64,000 nt of DNA, taken from Streptomyces antarcticus (lineage in GTDB: Bacteria > Actinomycetota > Actinomycetes > Streptomycetales > Streptomycetaceae). Numbering within the stretch: the stretch's first letter is position 1; every line of letters begins with the position of its first letter. Under the pieces are notes generated by a model. It saw only the letters and a list, made by a program, of their open reading frames with translations, was not told the origin of the DNA and did no database searches. The position numbers and the translations under genes are program-made. Below, piece by piece: positions 42,920 through 51,575 of this stretch. The DNA lies in contig NZ_JAPNLM010000008.1 in the NCBI RefSeq assembly GCF_026627255.1, forward strand, positions 62,001-126,000, written 5' to 3'.

Positions 42920-42957
42920 GTGGCCGGCACGTGGCCACCGATGGCCACGCGATGGCC
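42920..42957. promoter_or_regulatory. Phased TGGCC array between the regulator and small genes
   Basis: TGGCC occurs at 42921, 42932, 42942 and 42953, spacings of 11, 10 and 11, one helical turn each. The central pair forms a perfect 20-bp dyad CGTGGCCA-N4-TGGCCACG at 42930-42949. It lies 18 bases above the regulator's start codon, so binding would block the regulator's own transcription or leader, and it is ~90 bp above the first small gene. Confidence 0.65.
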
Positions 42958-43036
42958 TATCTGCCCATCTGTGTGTCCGGCCATCATCCATCTACGCGCA
43001 CATGACGCGCTGAAGAACTGCGGTAGGAGACCCGAA

Positions 43037-43276
43037 ATGACCAGCTCACGTGACGATGTGGAGGTCGACCGCCGCACGGGGGCCGCCTGCCGGGACGTTC
43101 CCGTCCCGGTCACCAGCCAGCTCTCGACGGAGCAGCTCAAGGGGGTCGCCTGCGTCGCCTGCGGGGGGCAGCTGTCCACTGACCGCCTACTCCGCGGGAT
43201 CGCCTTGGTACACGACGGCCCGCACGCCCTGGACTACGACGTCTACTCCTGCCCGCCGGACGGCGGCATGGCATGA
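43037..43276 (+). CDS. 79-aa small protein with a Cys-pair (possible zinc ribbon)
   Basis: Starts MTSSRDDVEVDRRTG; it has a VACVACGGQL knuckle and a second Cys near the C-terminus (YSCPPDGG). ATG at 43037 has AGGAG eight bases upstream. The polar N-terminal third looks disordered. It is first in the chain of coupled small genes that diverges from the XRE/TPR regulator; its stop overlaps the next ATG. Function unknown. Confidence 0.65.
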   Translation: MTSSRDDVEVDRRTGAACRDVPVPVTSQLSTEQLKGVACVACGGQLSTDRLLRGIALVHDGPHALDYDVYSCPPDGGMA

Positions 43277-43434
43277 CGACGCCTACGTACCCGACCGGCC
43301 GGTGGACTGCCCAATCCCGCCGATGTCGTGGCTGCGGCGCCGAGGCGCTCCCGATCGGCGGACCGGAGGGCGGGGCAACGCTGCACAAAGCGCGGTGTCC
43401 GTGGCGTCGGCCGGATGAGCCGGTCGAACGATGA
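43273..43434 (+). CDS. 53-aa small Cys-containing protein, coupled
   Basis: ATG at 43273 overlaps the previous stop (ATGA), and its own stop overlaps the following ATG (ATGA). The peptide begins MTTPTYPTGRWTAQSRR and carries CRGCG plus a further Cys (KARCPW), a possible small metal site. It is strongly basic. No database family comes to mind. Confidence 0.55.
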   Translation: MTTPTYPTGRWTAQSRRCRGCGAEALPIGGPEGGATLHKARCPWRRPDEPVER

Positions 43435-43523
43435 CCGACTGGCAGAAGCAAGCCCTGATCGTCACCGCCGTGTTCATCGCCGCCACAGCCCTCGCGCTCA
43501 ACGCGATCGTGAACGGCACCTGA
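43431..43523 (+). CDS. 30-aa single-helix membrane peptide
   Basis: MTDWQKQALIVTAVFIAATA and ten more residues: a short polar head, then one uninterrupted hydrophobic helix from about residue 8 to 27, ending NGT. ATG 43431 overlaps the previous stop as ATGA, so it is translated by coupling. It could be a membrane-anchored regulator, a toxin-like peptide or a subunit of something encoded by its neighbours. Confidence 0.55.
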   Translation: MTDWQKQALIVTAVFIAATALALNAIVNGT

Positions 43524-43563
43524 ACTCCCACCCATCCGTCTCACCCGACAGGAGAGGTCCACC

Positions 43564-44043
43564 GTGGCAACGCCCACCGCTCTGCAGTCATCCGCCCGAG
43601 CGCTGCTGTCCGACGAGGGATTCGACCGCGTGGCGCACCTCGTACAGCGCGACAATGACGGCATCGACGAGGCCCTCGCCACCCGGATCGTAAACGAGGC
43701 CCTCAAGTTCGTGGCCGCCGCCGGACAGGCCACCGGGCGGCACCTGCGCCCGTCCAGGGTGGTGGACATCGGCTGGCACGCCCTGATCCTCCACACGGCC
43801 ATGTACCGGGAGCTGTGCCGGCACACCGGGCGGTTCGTCGACCACAGGCCGGAAGGACCGGACACGCTGCGCCGGGCGGCCGACACGCTGGACCGGACCA
43901 TGGAGGCGATCCGAGAGGCCGGGTACGAGCCGGACGCGTACCTGTGGGGGGCGCTCGCGGATACGGAGATGCACGGCGGCGACTGCATGCACAGCGAGTG
44001 CACGGAGGGCGGATCGGCATGCGCCGCTCCACCGGCCACCTGA
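43564..44043 (+). CDS. 159-aa protein with a VDxxWHxxILHT motif
   Basis: The central motif RVVDIGWHALILHTAMYRELCRHTGRFVDH is the hallmark I associate with proteins annotated as glycine-rich-domain-containing (plant GRDP-like N-domain). The C-terminus has a Cys/His cluster (HGGDCMHSECTEGG). The GTG at 43564 follows GGAGAGG. It lies 40 bp behind the 30-aa peptide gene and is the largest member of the island; role unknown. Confidence 0.65.
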   Translation: MATPTALQSSARALLSDEGFDRVAHLVQRDNDGIDEALATRIVNEALKFVAAAGQATGRHLRPSRVVDIGWHALILHTAMYRELCRHTGRFVDHRPEGPDTLRRAADTLDRTMEAIREAGYEPDAYLWGALADTEMHGGDCMHSECTEGGSACAAPPAT

Positions 44044-44094
44044 GCACCCAGTCCCTTACAGTCGTTGACTACGAGCCGTGAGGAAGAGATTGCA

Positions 44095-44310
44095 GTGAGC
44101 GAAGAAACGGGCGAGGCCCGCTTGTGGGTAGATCCTCGATACCGCGATCTGGCAATGCGCTGGGATGGGCTCCGGGTGGACCGCCGACCTGGGAAGCGGC
44201 CCCGCCGCACCTGCCCGCACGGAGCCGGTGTCACTCTGATCGTGGACCCTGCGACGAGTGTACTTCGCAACGTCCAGTGCGGGGCCTGCAAGCCATCGCC
44301 GATCGCCTGA
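44095..44310 (+). CDS. 71-aa small protein with zinc-ribbon-like Cys/His
   Basis: GTG at 44095 is preceded by GAGGAAGAG. The protein, starting VSEETGEARLWVDPRYRD, ends with TCPHGAG ... VQCGACKPSP, two Cys/His pairs spaced for a zinc ribbon. It is the last member of the small-gene island, 51 bp after the previous stop. Function unknown; it might bind nucleic acid or a partner protein. Confidence 0.6.
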   Translation: MSEETGEARLWVDPRYRDLAMRWDGLRVDRRPGKRPRRTCPHGAGVTLIVDPATSVLRNVQCGACKPSPIA

Positions 44311-44429
44311 GCTGGTCCAACGGGTCGAGGGCGAACTCCGGATTGTCACGCAGTACGCCCATCGGCCGTCACCCGGCCTGACCCGGAGGGCGGGTGGGTA
44401 GCGATGTGTGTCGACATTCCACCGCCTTG

Positions 44430-44459
44430 GTCCGGCGGGCGGGCGGCCGCCCACCGGAC
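44430..44459. terminator. Bidirectional terminator, 13-bp stem
   Basis: GTCCGGCGGGCGG, loop GCGG, CCGCCCACCGGAC; a single mismatch (one wobble). It separates the convergent small-gene island and acyl-CoA ligase gene. Confidence 0.75.
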
Positions 44460-44473
44460 CGGGGCCGTTCGGG

Positions 44474-46315
44474 TTACGGCGCCGGGGCGGGGTCCTCGTA
44501 CAGCCCGTCGATCAGTGCGCCGTACTTCTCGCGGATCACCCGGCGGCGGAGCTTGAGGGAGGGGGTGAGCTCACCGCTCTCGGGCCCCCACTCCTCCGTC
44601 AGCAGGCGGTAGCGCTTGATCTGCTCGGTCCGGTTGAGCCGGGCGTTTGCCGCGGCCACCGCCCGGTCGACCTCCTCCCGTACGGCCGGGTGCGCGGCCA
44701 GGTCCGCGGGCGAGGCCGCCTCGATGCCCCGGGCGGCGGCCCAGGCGGGCGCCAGGTCGGGGTCCAGGACCAGCAGGGCGACGAGGTAGGAGCGGCCGTC
44801 GCCGTGGACCAGGGCCTGCCCGATCAGCGGGTGCTCCTTGACGGTGTTCTCCACCAGCGCCGGCGAGACGTTCTTGCCGTTCGAGGTGATGATCAGTTCC
44901 TTCTTGCGGTCGGTCAGCCAGAGGAACCCGTCCTCGTCGAGCCGGCCGATGTCTCCCGTGGGGAACCAGCCCTCCGCGTCGGCCGCGTCCTCCAGCGAGC
45001 CGTCGGGCCGCAGGTAGCCCCCGAAGACGGTCGCGCCGCGGGTGAGGATCTCCCCGTCCCCGGCGAGCCGCAGCTCCAGTCCCTCGATCGGCCGGCCCAC
45101 CGAGCCGAGGCGGAACGCGTCCGGGCTGTTGACCGTACACACGCCGGAGGTCTCGGTGAGCCCCCAGGCGTCCATGATCGTGATGCCCCAGCCCGCCCAG
45201 AACCGGACCACGTCGATGGGCATCGGCGCCGTGGCGCTGGCCGTCCAGACCAGCCGGTCCATCCCCGCCAGGCCCAGCAGCGGGTCCAGCACCCGCTCCT
45301 TCGCCGCCGCGTACGAGGCTTCGAGCGCGGCCGGGACCCGTTCGCCGCGCTCCCGGTGGGCGGCGCGGGCGCGGGCCAGGTCGTTCGCGGCCTCGATGGC
45401 CGCCCGCTGGTCCTCGGGGAGCCGGGCGAGTACGGCCCGTACGGAGGCGGCCAGCTTCTCCCACACCCGGGGCACCCCGAAGAACTGCACCGGCCGCAGC
45501 TCGCGGACCGCGCCGGCCACGGCGGTGGGGTCCGCGCACAGCCGTACGTGCGCGGCGCGCAGCAGCGGCAGGTAGATGCCGAGGACCCGCTCGGCTATGT
45601 GCGCGAAGGGCAGGTAGCAGATGTGCTCGGCGTGCTCCGGCAGGTCCACGTGGCGGTCGAGGCGGATCGCCTGGAGCATCAGGTTGCGGTGGGTCAGCCG
45701 GACCCCCTTGGGGTCGCCGGTGGTCCCGGAGGTGTAGACGACGGTCAGCGGGTCCTCGGGGCGCGTCTCCTGCCAGGCCTTGTCGAAGGCGTCGGCGCGG
45801 TGCAGCCGGACGCCGGACGCGTACAGGGAGGCGTACGTGCCGTGCGGGCCGGCCTCGGCGGCCTCGGCGACCACCAGGCGCTCCAGGGGCACGTCGGCGT
45901 CGGACAGCAGCGGCTCCCACCGGGCGAGCTCGCGGGCGCCCTCGACGACGGCGAGCCTGGCCCCGCTGTGGCGGGCGATGTGGGCGATCTGCTCGGGCGC
46001 GGAGGTCCCGTACACGGTGACGGGCACGGCGCCGAGGTGGACGAGGGCGAGGTCGCTGAGCCAGTGCTCGGGGCGGTTGCCCATCATCAGCAGGACGTGT
46101 TCGCCGCGCCCGACTCCGAAGGCGGCGTACCCGGCGGCGAGGACGGCGACCTTGAGGCGGACCTCGGACCAGGTCAGGGTCGTCCACTCGGCGGCGTCGG
46201 GGCCCGTGCGCCACGAGAGCGCGGGGAGGGATCCGTGCGCGGCGGCGTTGCGGGCGAGCAGGGCGGGGACGGTGATCTCTTCGGGTCGTCCGGGCAGTCG
46301 CAGGTTCGTGGTCAT
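44474..46315 (-). CDS. Long-chain acyl-CoA synthetase (AMP-forming)
   Basis: A 613-residue ANL-superfamily ligase that activates fatty acids with ATP and CoA. The P-loop YTSGTTGDPKGV, A5-like GLTETSGVC and the A7-like GWFPTGDIGRLDEDGFL are visible, followed by the A10 Lys region (NGKNVSPALVEN, RTEQIKRY). No membrane segment. The ATG at 46315 follows GGAGCTGCCC. Divergent from a MerR regulator with an 85-bp gap holding an ACAG-N5-CTGT dyad, so it is probably under that regulator. The length and the RTEQIKRYRLL ending match FadD15-type enzymes. Confidence 0.94.
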   Translation of the reverse strand: MTTNLRLPGRPEEITVPALLARNAAAHGSLPALSWRTGPDAAEWTTLTWSEVRLKVAVLAAGYAAFGVGRGEHVLLMMGNRPEHWLSDLALVHLGAVPVTVYGTSAPEQIAHIARHSGARLAVVEGARELARWEPLLSDADVPLERLVVAEAAEAGPHGTYASLYASGVRLHRADAFDKAWQETRPEDPLTVVYTSGTTGDPKGVRLTHRNLMLQAIRLDRHVDLPEHAEHICYLPFAHIAERVLGIYLPLLRAAHVRLCADPTAVAGAVRELRPVQFFGVPRVWEKLAASVRAVLARLPEDQRAAIEAANDLARARAAHRERGERVPAALEASYAAAKERVLDPLLGLAGMDRLVWTASATAPMPIDVVRFWAGWGITIMDAWGLTETSGVCTVNSPDAFRLGSVGRPIEGLELRLAGDGEILTRGATVFGGYLRPDGSLEDAADAEGWFPTGDIGRLDEDGFLWLTDRKKELIITSNGKNVSPALVENTVKEHPLIGQALVHGDGRSYLVALLVLDPDLAPAWAAARGIEAASPADLAAHPAVREEVDRAVAAANARLNRTEQIKRYRLLTEEWGPESGELTPSLKLRRRVIREKYGALIDGLYEDPAPAP

Positions 46316-46349
46316 GGGCAGCTCCTGGCCGTTTCACATCGTTGGTGCG

Positions 46350-46362
46350 ACAGCAATACTGT
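46350..46362. promoter_or_regulatory. ACAG-N5-CTGT dyad, probable MerR operator
   Basis: ACAGCAATACTGT sits between the divergent acyl-CoA ligase and MerR genes. MerR proteins bind such dyads inside promoters with long spacers. The surrounding ~85 bp is the least GC-rich of this neighbourhood. Confidence 0.55.
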
Positions 46363-46400
46363 TGAACCCAAGCTGTGGAGCAGAGAGCGAGGCGCAGACG

Positions 46401-47129
46401 ATGGCCGACCAGGCACCCGAGCCGATGCTCACCGTGGACGAGCTGGCGGCCCGGGCGGGCGTCACCGTCCGCACCGTACGGTTCTACAGCACGCGCGGGC
46501 TTTTGCCCCCTCCCGTGATCGGGCCTCGTCGGGTGGGCCACTACGGCCCGGAGCACCTCTCGCGGCTCGCGCTGATCGAGGAGTTGCAGCACCAGGGCAT
46601 GACCCTCTCCGCCATCGAGCGGTACCTCGACGCCCTGCCCGACGACCTGAGCGCGCACGACCTGGCCATCCACCGGGCGATGGTGGCAAGTTGGGCTCCG
46701 GACGCGGCCCGGGAGGCCTCGCGGGCGGAGCTGGAGAAGCGGGCCGGACGCAGCCTGTCGGACGCCGATCTGCGGCGGCTGACGGCGATGAACGTACTCG
46801 CCGTCTCGGGGGACGGGTTCCGGGTGGACGTGGGGCTGCTGCGGCTGGGGGTCGCGCTGCTCGACGTGCCGATCGCGCACGAGACGATCCTGGCGGCCCG
46901 GCGGGTGCTGGTGGAGCACACCAGGTCGGCGGCGCACGAGTTGACGGCGCTGTTCCGCGACGAGGTGTGGGGGCCCTTCACCGAAGGCGAGAGCGACCCC
47001 GAGCGGGTGGAGTCGATGAAGGCGCTGTCGGCGCACATGCAGCCGATGGTGGTGCAGGCCCTGGTCACGGCCTTCCAGCGGTCGCTGAGGGAGGAACTGC
47101 GGGCGGCGTTCGTCTCCGGAGAGGGCTGA
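46401..47129 (+). CDS. MerR-family transcriptional regulator
   Basis: A 242-residue regulator with an N-terminal winged helix of the MerR type (LTVDELAARAGVTVRTVRFYSTRGLLPPP and LSRLALIEELQHQGMTLSAIERYL) and a ~150-residue C-terminal helical domain without the Cys ligands of metal sensors. The long effector domain suggests an organic ligand. The adjacent divergent gene is an acyl-CoA ligase, so a fatty acid or acyl-CoA is the best guess. ATG at 46401, GAGCGAGG upstream. Confidence 0.9.
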   Translation: MADQAPEPMLTVDELAARAGVTVRTVRFYSTRGLLPPPVIGPRRVGHYGPEHLSRLALIEELQHQGMTLSAIERYLDALPDDLSAHDLAIHRAMVASWAPDAAREASRAELEKRAGRSLSDADLRRLTAMNVLAVSGDGFRVDVGLLRLGVALLDVPIAHETILAARRVLVEHTRSAAHELTALFRDEVWGPFTEGESDPERVESMKALSAHMQPMVVQALVTAFQRSLREELRAAFVSGEG

Positions 47130-47188
47130 TCGTTCCTACGGCGGCGGCCGCCCGCCCGGGCCGGCGGGGCCGGGGTAGATTCACCGTC

Positions 47189-47905
47189 ATGGCTGTCATC
47201 CACCGCACCACCATGACCCCGACCAAGCACGAACTCCTCGCCGCCTGGCTTCCCTTGCGCTCCTGGTACCAGGGAACCGGGGGGCCGGCGGAGCTCACCG
47301 CGGCGGAGCTCTCCGCGGCGGGCGGGTTCCGGATCGACGACCCGGAGGGCGAGGTGGGCATCGAGTTCATGGCCGTCACCGACGGGTCCGGCGGAACCCC
47401 GGTCGCCTACCTGGTGCCGCTCACCTACCGGGGCGCCCCGCTGGCCGGCGCCGAGGCGGGCCTGATCGGCACCAGCGAGCACGGCGTCCTGGGCACGCGC
47501 TGGATCTACGACGGGGCCCACGACCCGGTCCTCGTCGGGCAGTTGCTCGCCCTGCTGGCAGGCAAGACGGCGGCCCAGGCCCAGCGGGAGAGCAACGTCC
47601 CCGACCCGACCGTCGAGGCCCGCCCCGAGGGGCCGGGCGTACCCGCGGACCTGACCCGGCGGCCCGGCGGCGCGGCCGACACCGCCGACGCCACGGTCCT
47701 CGCGGTCGGCCCGGCCGGGCACCCCGACGCCGCCCCCCTGACGCTGAGCCTCACCCGGGTGCTGCGCCCCGGCCCCGCCGCCGGGGACGGCCTCCTCGGA
47801 CAGGTACTGGCCCGGTGGACCGCCCCGGACGGCGCCGAGCTGCGCGGAGCCGTCGCCGTACTGCGGGACGCGGACGGCCCCGCCAGGGGCGACGGCGGCC
47901 GCTGA
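47189..47905 (+). CDS. Maltokinase N-cap-like domain protein
   Basis: A 238-residue protein related to the N-terminal cap domain of mycobacterial/actinobacterial maltokinase (opening MAVIHRTTMTPTKHELLAAWLP, with WYQGTG, EVGIEFMAVTD, YLVPLTYRGAPL and HGVLGTRWIYDGAHDPV). It lacks the kinase domain. The C-terminal third is Ala/Pro/Gly-rich. The cap is often found free in Streptomyces and its role is unclear. ATG at 47189; ribosome site weak. Its end is followed by the 21-bp repeats. Confidence 0.78.
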   Translation: MAVIHRTTMTPTKHELLAAWLPLRSWYQGTGGPAELTAAELSAAGGFRIDDPEGEVGIEFMAVTDGSGGTPVAYLVPLTYRGAPLAGAEAGLIGTSEHGVLGTRWIYDGAHDPVLVGQLLALLAGKTAAQAQRESNVPDPTVEARPEGPGVPADLTRRPGGAADTADATVLAVGPAGHPDAAPLTLSLTRVLRPGPAAGDGLLGQVLARWTAPDGAELRGAVAVLRDADGPARGDGGR

Positions 47906-47930
47906 CCGGCCGCATGTCCCGGGCCGGCCC

Positions 47931-47988
47931 GCGCACTCGGCCCGCGGACCGGCGCACTCGGTCCGCGGACCCGCGCACTCAGTCCGCG
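47931..47988. repeat. 21-bp tandem repeats running through the fadB-like stop codon
   Basis: GCGCACTCGGYCCGCGGACC units start at 47931, 47952 and 47973, the third truncated. The last copy covers the stop codon of the minus-strand bifunctional dehydrogenase gene (47979-47981), and the first two fill the gap to the maltokinase-cap gene. Confidence 0.8.
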
Positions 47989-50150
47989 TACGTCTCGCCG
48001 CGCTCGGCCTTCGCCACCAGCGACGCGGGCGGGGCGAAGCGCTCGCCGTACGCCGCCTCCAGCTCGCGGGCGCGGGCCACGAAGCCCGCCAGGCCGCCCT
48101 CGTAGCCGTTGACGTACTGGAGCACGCCGCCCGTCCACGCCGGGAAGCCGATGCCCATGATGGAGCCGATGTTGGCGTCGGCGACCGAGGTCAGCACGCC
48201 CTCGTCGAGGCAGCGGACCGAGTCGAGCGCCTCCGAGAAGAGCATCCGCTCCTTCATGTCCTCGAAGGGGATCTCGTACCCGGGCTTGGTGAAGTGCTCG
48301 CGCAGGCCCGGCCAGATGCCGGCGCGCTTGCCCGCCTCGTCGTACGCGTAGAAGCCGCCGCCGCCGCTGCGGCCGGGCCGCCCGAACTCGTCGACCATCC
48401 GGTCGATGACGGTGTCCGCCGGGTGCTCGGCCCAGGTGCGCCCCTCGGCCTCGAAGGCCTTGCGGGTCTCGTTGCGGATCTTGCGCGGCAGGGTGAGCGT
48501 CAGCTCGTCCATCAGCGACAGCACCTTGGCCGGGTAGCCGGCCTGCGCCGCGGCCTGCTCGACGGAGGCGGGCTCGATGCCCTCGCCGACCATCGCCACG
48601 CCCTCGTTGATGAACTGGCCGATCACGCGCGAGGTGAAGAAGCCGCGCGAGTCGTTGACGACGATCGGGGTCTTGTTGATCTGGCGCACCAGGTCGAAGG
48701 CGCGGGCGATGGCCTCGTCGCCGGTCTGCTCCCCCTTGATGATCTCGACCAGCGGCATCTTGTCCACGGGCGAGAAGAAGTGCAGCCCGATGAAGTCCGC
48801 GGGCCGCTTCACGCCCTCCGCGAGCCCTGAGATCGGCAGGGTGGAGGTGTTGGAGCACAGCAGCGCGTCGGGCGCGATGACGTCCTGGATCTCCTGGAAC
48901 ACCTTGTGCTTGAGGGAGGTGTCCTCGAAGACCGCCTCGATGACGGCGTCGCAGCCGGCCAGGTCGGCGGCGTCGGCGGTCGCTGTGATCCGGCCGAGCA
49001 GCTCCGCGCGCTGGGCCTCGGTCGTGCGGCCGCGCGAGAGGGCCTTGTCGAGCAGCTTCTCGGAGTACGCCTTGCCCTTGGCGGCCGCCTCGGCGGTGAC
49101 GTCCTTGAGGACCACCTCGATCCCGGCCCGGGCGCAGGAGTACGCGATGCCCGCGCCCATCATGCCCGCGCCGAGGACGGCGACCTTGCGGACCGGGCGC
49201 GGCTCGACGCCCCGGGGGCGGCTGCGGCCGGCGTTGACGGCCTGGAGGTCGAAGAAGAACGCCTGGATCATGTTCTTGGCGGTCTGCCCGGTGACCAGCT
49301 CGGTGAAGTAGCGGGCCTCGATGGTCAGCGCGGTCTCGAAGTCCACCTGGGAGCCCTCGACGGCGCAGGCCAGGATGTTGCGCGGGGCCGGGTACGGGGC
49401 TCCGTTCAGCTGCTTCTTGAGGTTGGCCGGGAAGGCCGGCAGGTTCGCGGCGAACCGGGGGCTGGACGGCGTGCCGCCCGGGATCCGGTAGCCCGGTACG
49501 TCCCACGGCTGCTTCGACTCGGGGTTCGCGTCGATGAAGGCGCGGGCTTTGTCGAGCATCTCCTCGCGCGTGGCGGCCAGTTCATGGACCAGGCCGTTCT
49601 CCAGAGCGCGCTTCGGGTTGTACTGGGTCCCCTGCAGCAGCACCTTGAGCAGCGCGTCGGCGATGCCCATCAGGCGCACGGTGCGGGTGACGCCGCCGCC
49701 GGCCGGCAGGAGGCCGAGGGTGACCTCGGGCAGGCCGATCTTGGAGCCGGGGGCGTCGAGGGCGACACGGTGGTGGGAGGCGAGGGCGATCTCGTAACCG
49801 CCGCCCAGGGCTGCGCCGTTGATGGCGGCGACGACGGGCTTGCCCAGGGTCTCGATGCGGCGCAGCGAGGCCTTGATGGCGGTGCCGGTGTCGAAGGCCA
49901 GCTGCGCGTGCTCGGCGCCCAGCCGGATCATGTCCTTGAGGTCGCCGCCCGCGAAGAAGGTCTTCTTGGCGGAGGTGTAGATGATGCCGCGGATGGAGTC
50001 CTTCTCGGCCTCGGCGCGGTCGGCGATCGCTGCGATGGAGTCCTTGAAGGCCTGGTTCATCGTGTTGGCGGACTGGTCGGGGTCGTCGAGGATCAGGGTG
50101 ACGACGCCGGTCTCGTCCTGTTCCCAGCGGATGGTTCGGGTCTCGGTCAT
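47979..50150 (-). CDS. FadB-like bifunctional enoyl-CoA hydratase/3-hydroxyacyl-CoA dehydrogenase
   Basis: A 723-residue two-domain enzyme of beta-oxidation. The N-terminal crotonase domain (to ~300) contains GDLKDMIRLG, NGAALGGGYEIALASHHRVA and the GLVHELAATR segment. The central NAD-binding domain is VAVLGAGMMGAGIAYSCARAGIEVV, with CSNTSTLPIS, DFIGLHFFSPVDKMPLVEII and the catalytic His in this segment. The C-terminal helical 3HCDH repeats follow. The ATG at 50150 has GGAGAG upstream. It is downstream of thiolase in the operon, as expected for an alpha-subunit-like partner of that enzyme. Confidence 0.95.
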   Translation of the reverse strand: MTETRTIRWEQDETGVVTLILDDPDQSANTMNQAFKDSIAAIADRAEAEKDSIRGIIYTSAKKTFFAGGDLKDMIRLGAEHAQLAFDTGTAIKASLRRIETLGKPVVAAINGAALGGGYEIALASHHRVALDAPGSKIGLPEVTLGLLPAGGGVTRTVRLMGIADALLKVLLQGTQYNPKRALENGLVHELAATREEMLDKARAFIDANPESKQPWDVPGYRIPGGTPSSPRFAANLPAFPANLKKQLNGAPYPAPRNILACAVEGSQVDFETALTIEARYFTELVTGQTAKNMIQAFFFDLQAVNAGRSRPRGVEPRPVRKVAVLGAGMMGAGIAYSCARAGIEVVLKDVTAEAAAKGKAYSEKLLDKALSRGRTTEAQRAELLGRITATADAADLAGCDAVIEAVFEDTSLKHKVFQEIQDVIAPDALLCSNTSTLPISGLAEGVKRPADFIGLHFFSPVDKMPLVEIIKGEQTGDEAIARAFDLVRQINKTPIVVNDSRGFFTSRVIGQFINEGVAMVGEGIEPASVEQAAAQAGYPAKVLSLMDELTLTLPRKIRNETRKAFEAEGRTWAEHPADTVIDRMVDEFGRPGRSGGGGFYAYDEAGKRAGIWPGLREHFTKPGYEIPFEDMKERMLFSEALDSVRCLDEGVLTSVADANIGSIMGIGFPAWTGGVLQYVNGYEGGLAGFVARARELEAAYGERFAPPASLVAKAERGETYAD

Positions 50151-50228
50151 GGGTGGGTCTCTCCGTGGAAGTCTCGTTCGGCGGGGCCGGGCGGAAGGGG
50201 CCGGGGGCGGCCCGGGCGCTACGCGGGG

Positions 50229-50300
50229 GTCGGGCGTTCGCCGCGAGGGCGTTCGCTACGGGGGCGTTCGCTACGAGCGGGTCGGGCGTTCGCCGCGCCG
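50229..50300. repeat. Repeats of GGGCGTTCGC between fadB-like and thiolase genes
   Basis: GGGCGTTCGCCGCG, GGGCGTTCGCTACG, GGGCGTTCGCTACG and GGGCGTTCGCCGCG occur in 72 bp in the 155-bp gap between the two genes. No gene is present. Confidence 0.65.
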
Positions 50301-50305
50301 CACGG

Positions 50306-51520
<1,215 letters not shown>

Positions 51521-51575
51521 TGGTCAAGCCTTTCGCAGGGTGCTGGGGGGAGGCCGGGAAGGTCGGTGGGGCGGG

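Noticed and set aside
44065..44094. TTG start ten codons earlier for the 71-aa zinc-ribbon-like protein
   Set aside because: GTG at 44095 has GAGGAAGAG correctly placed, the TTG does not.
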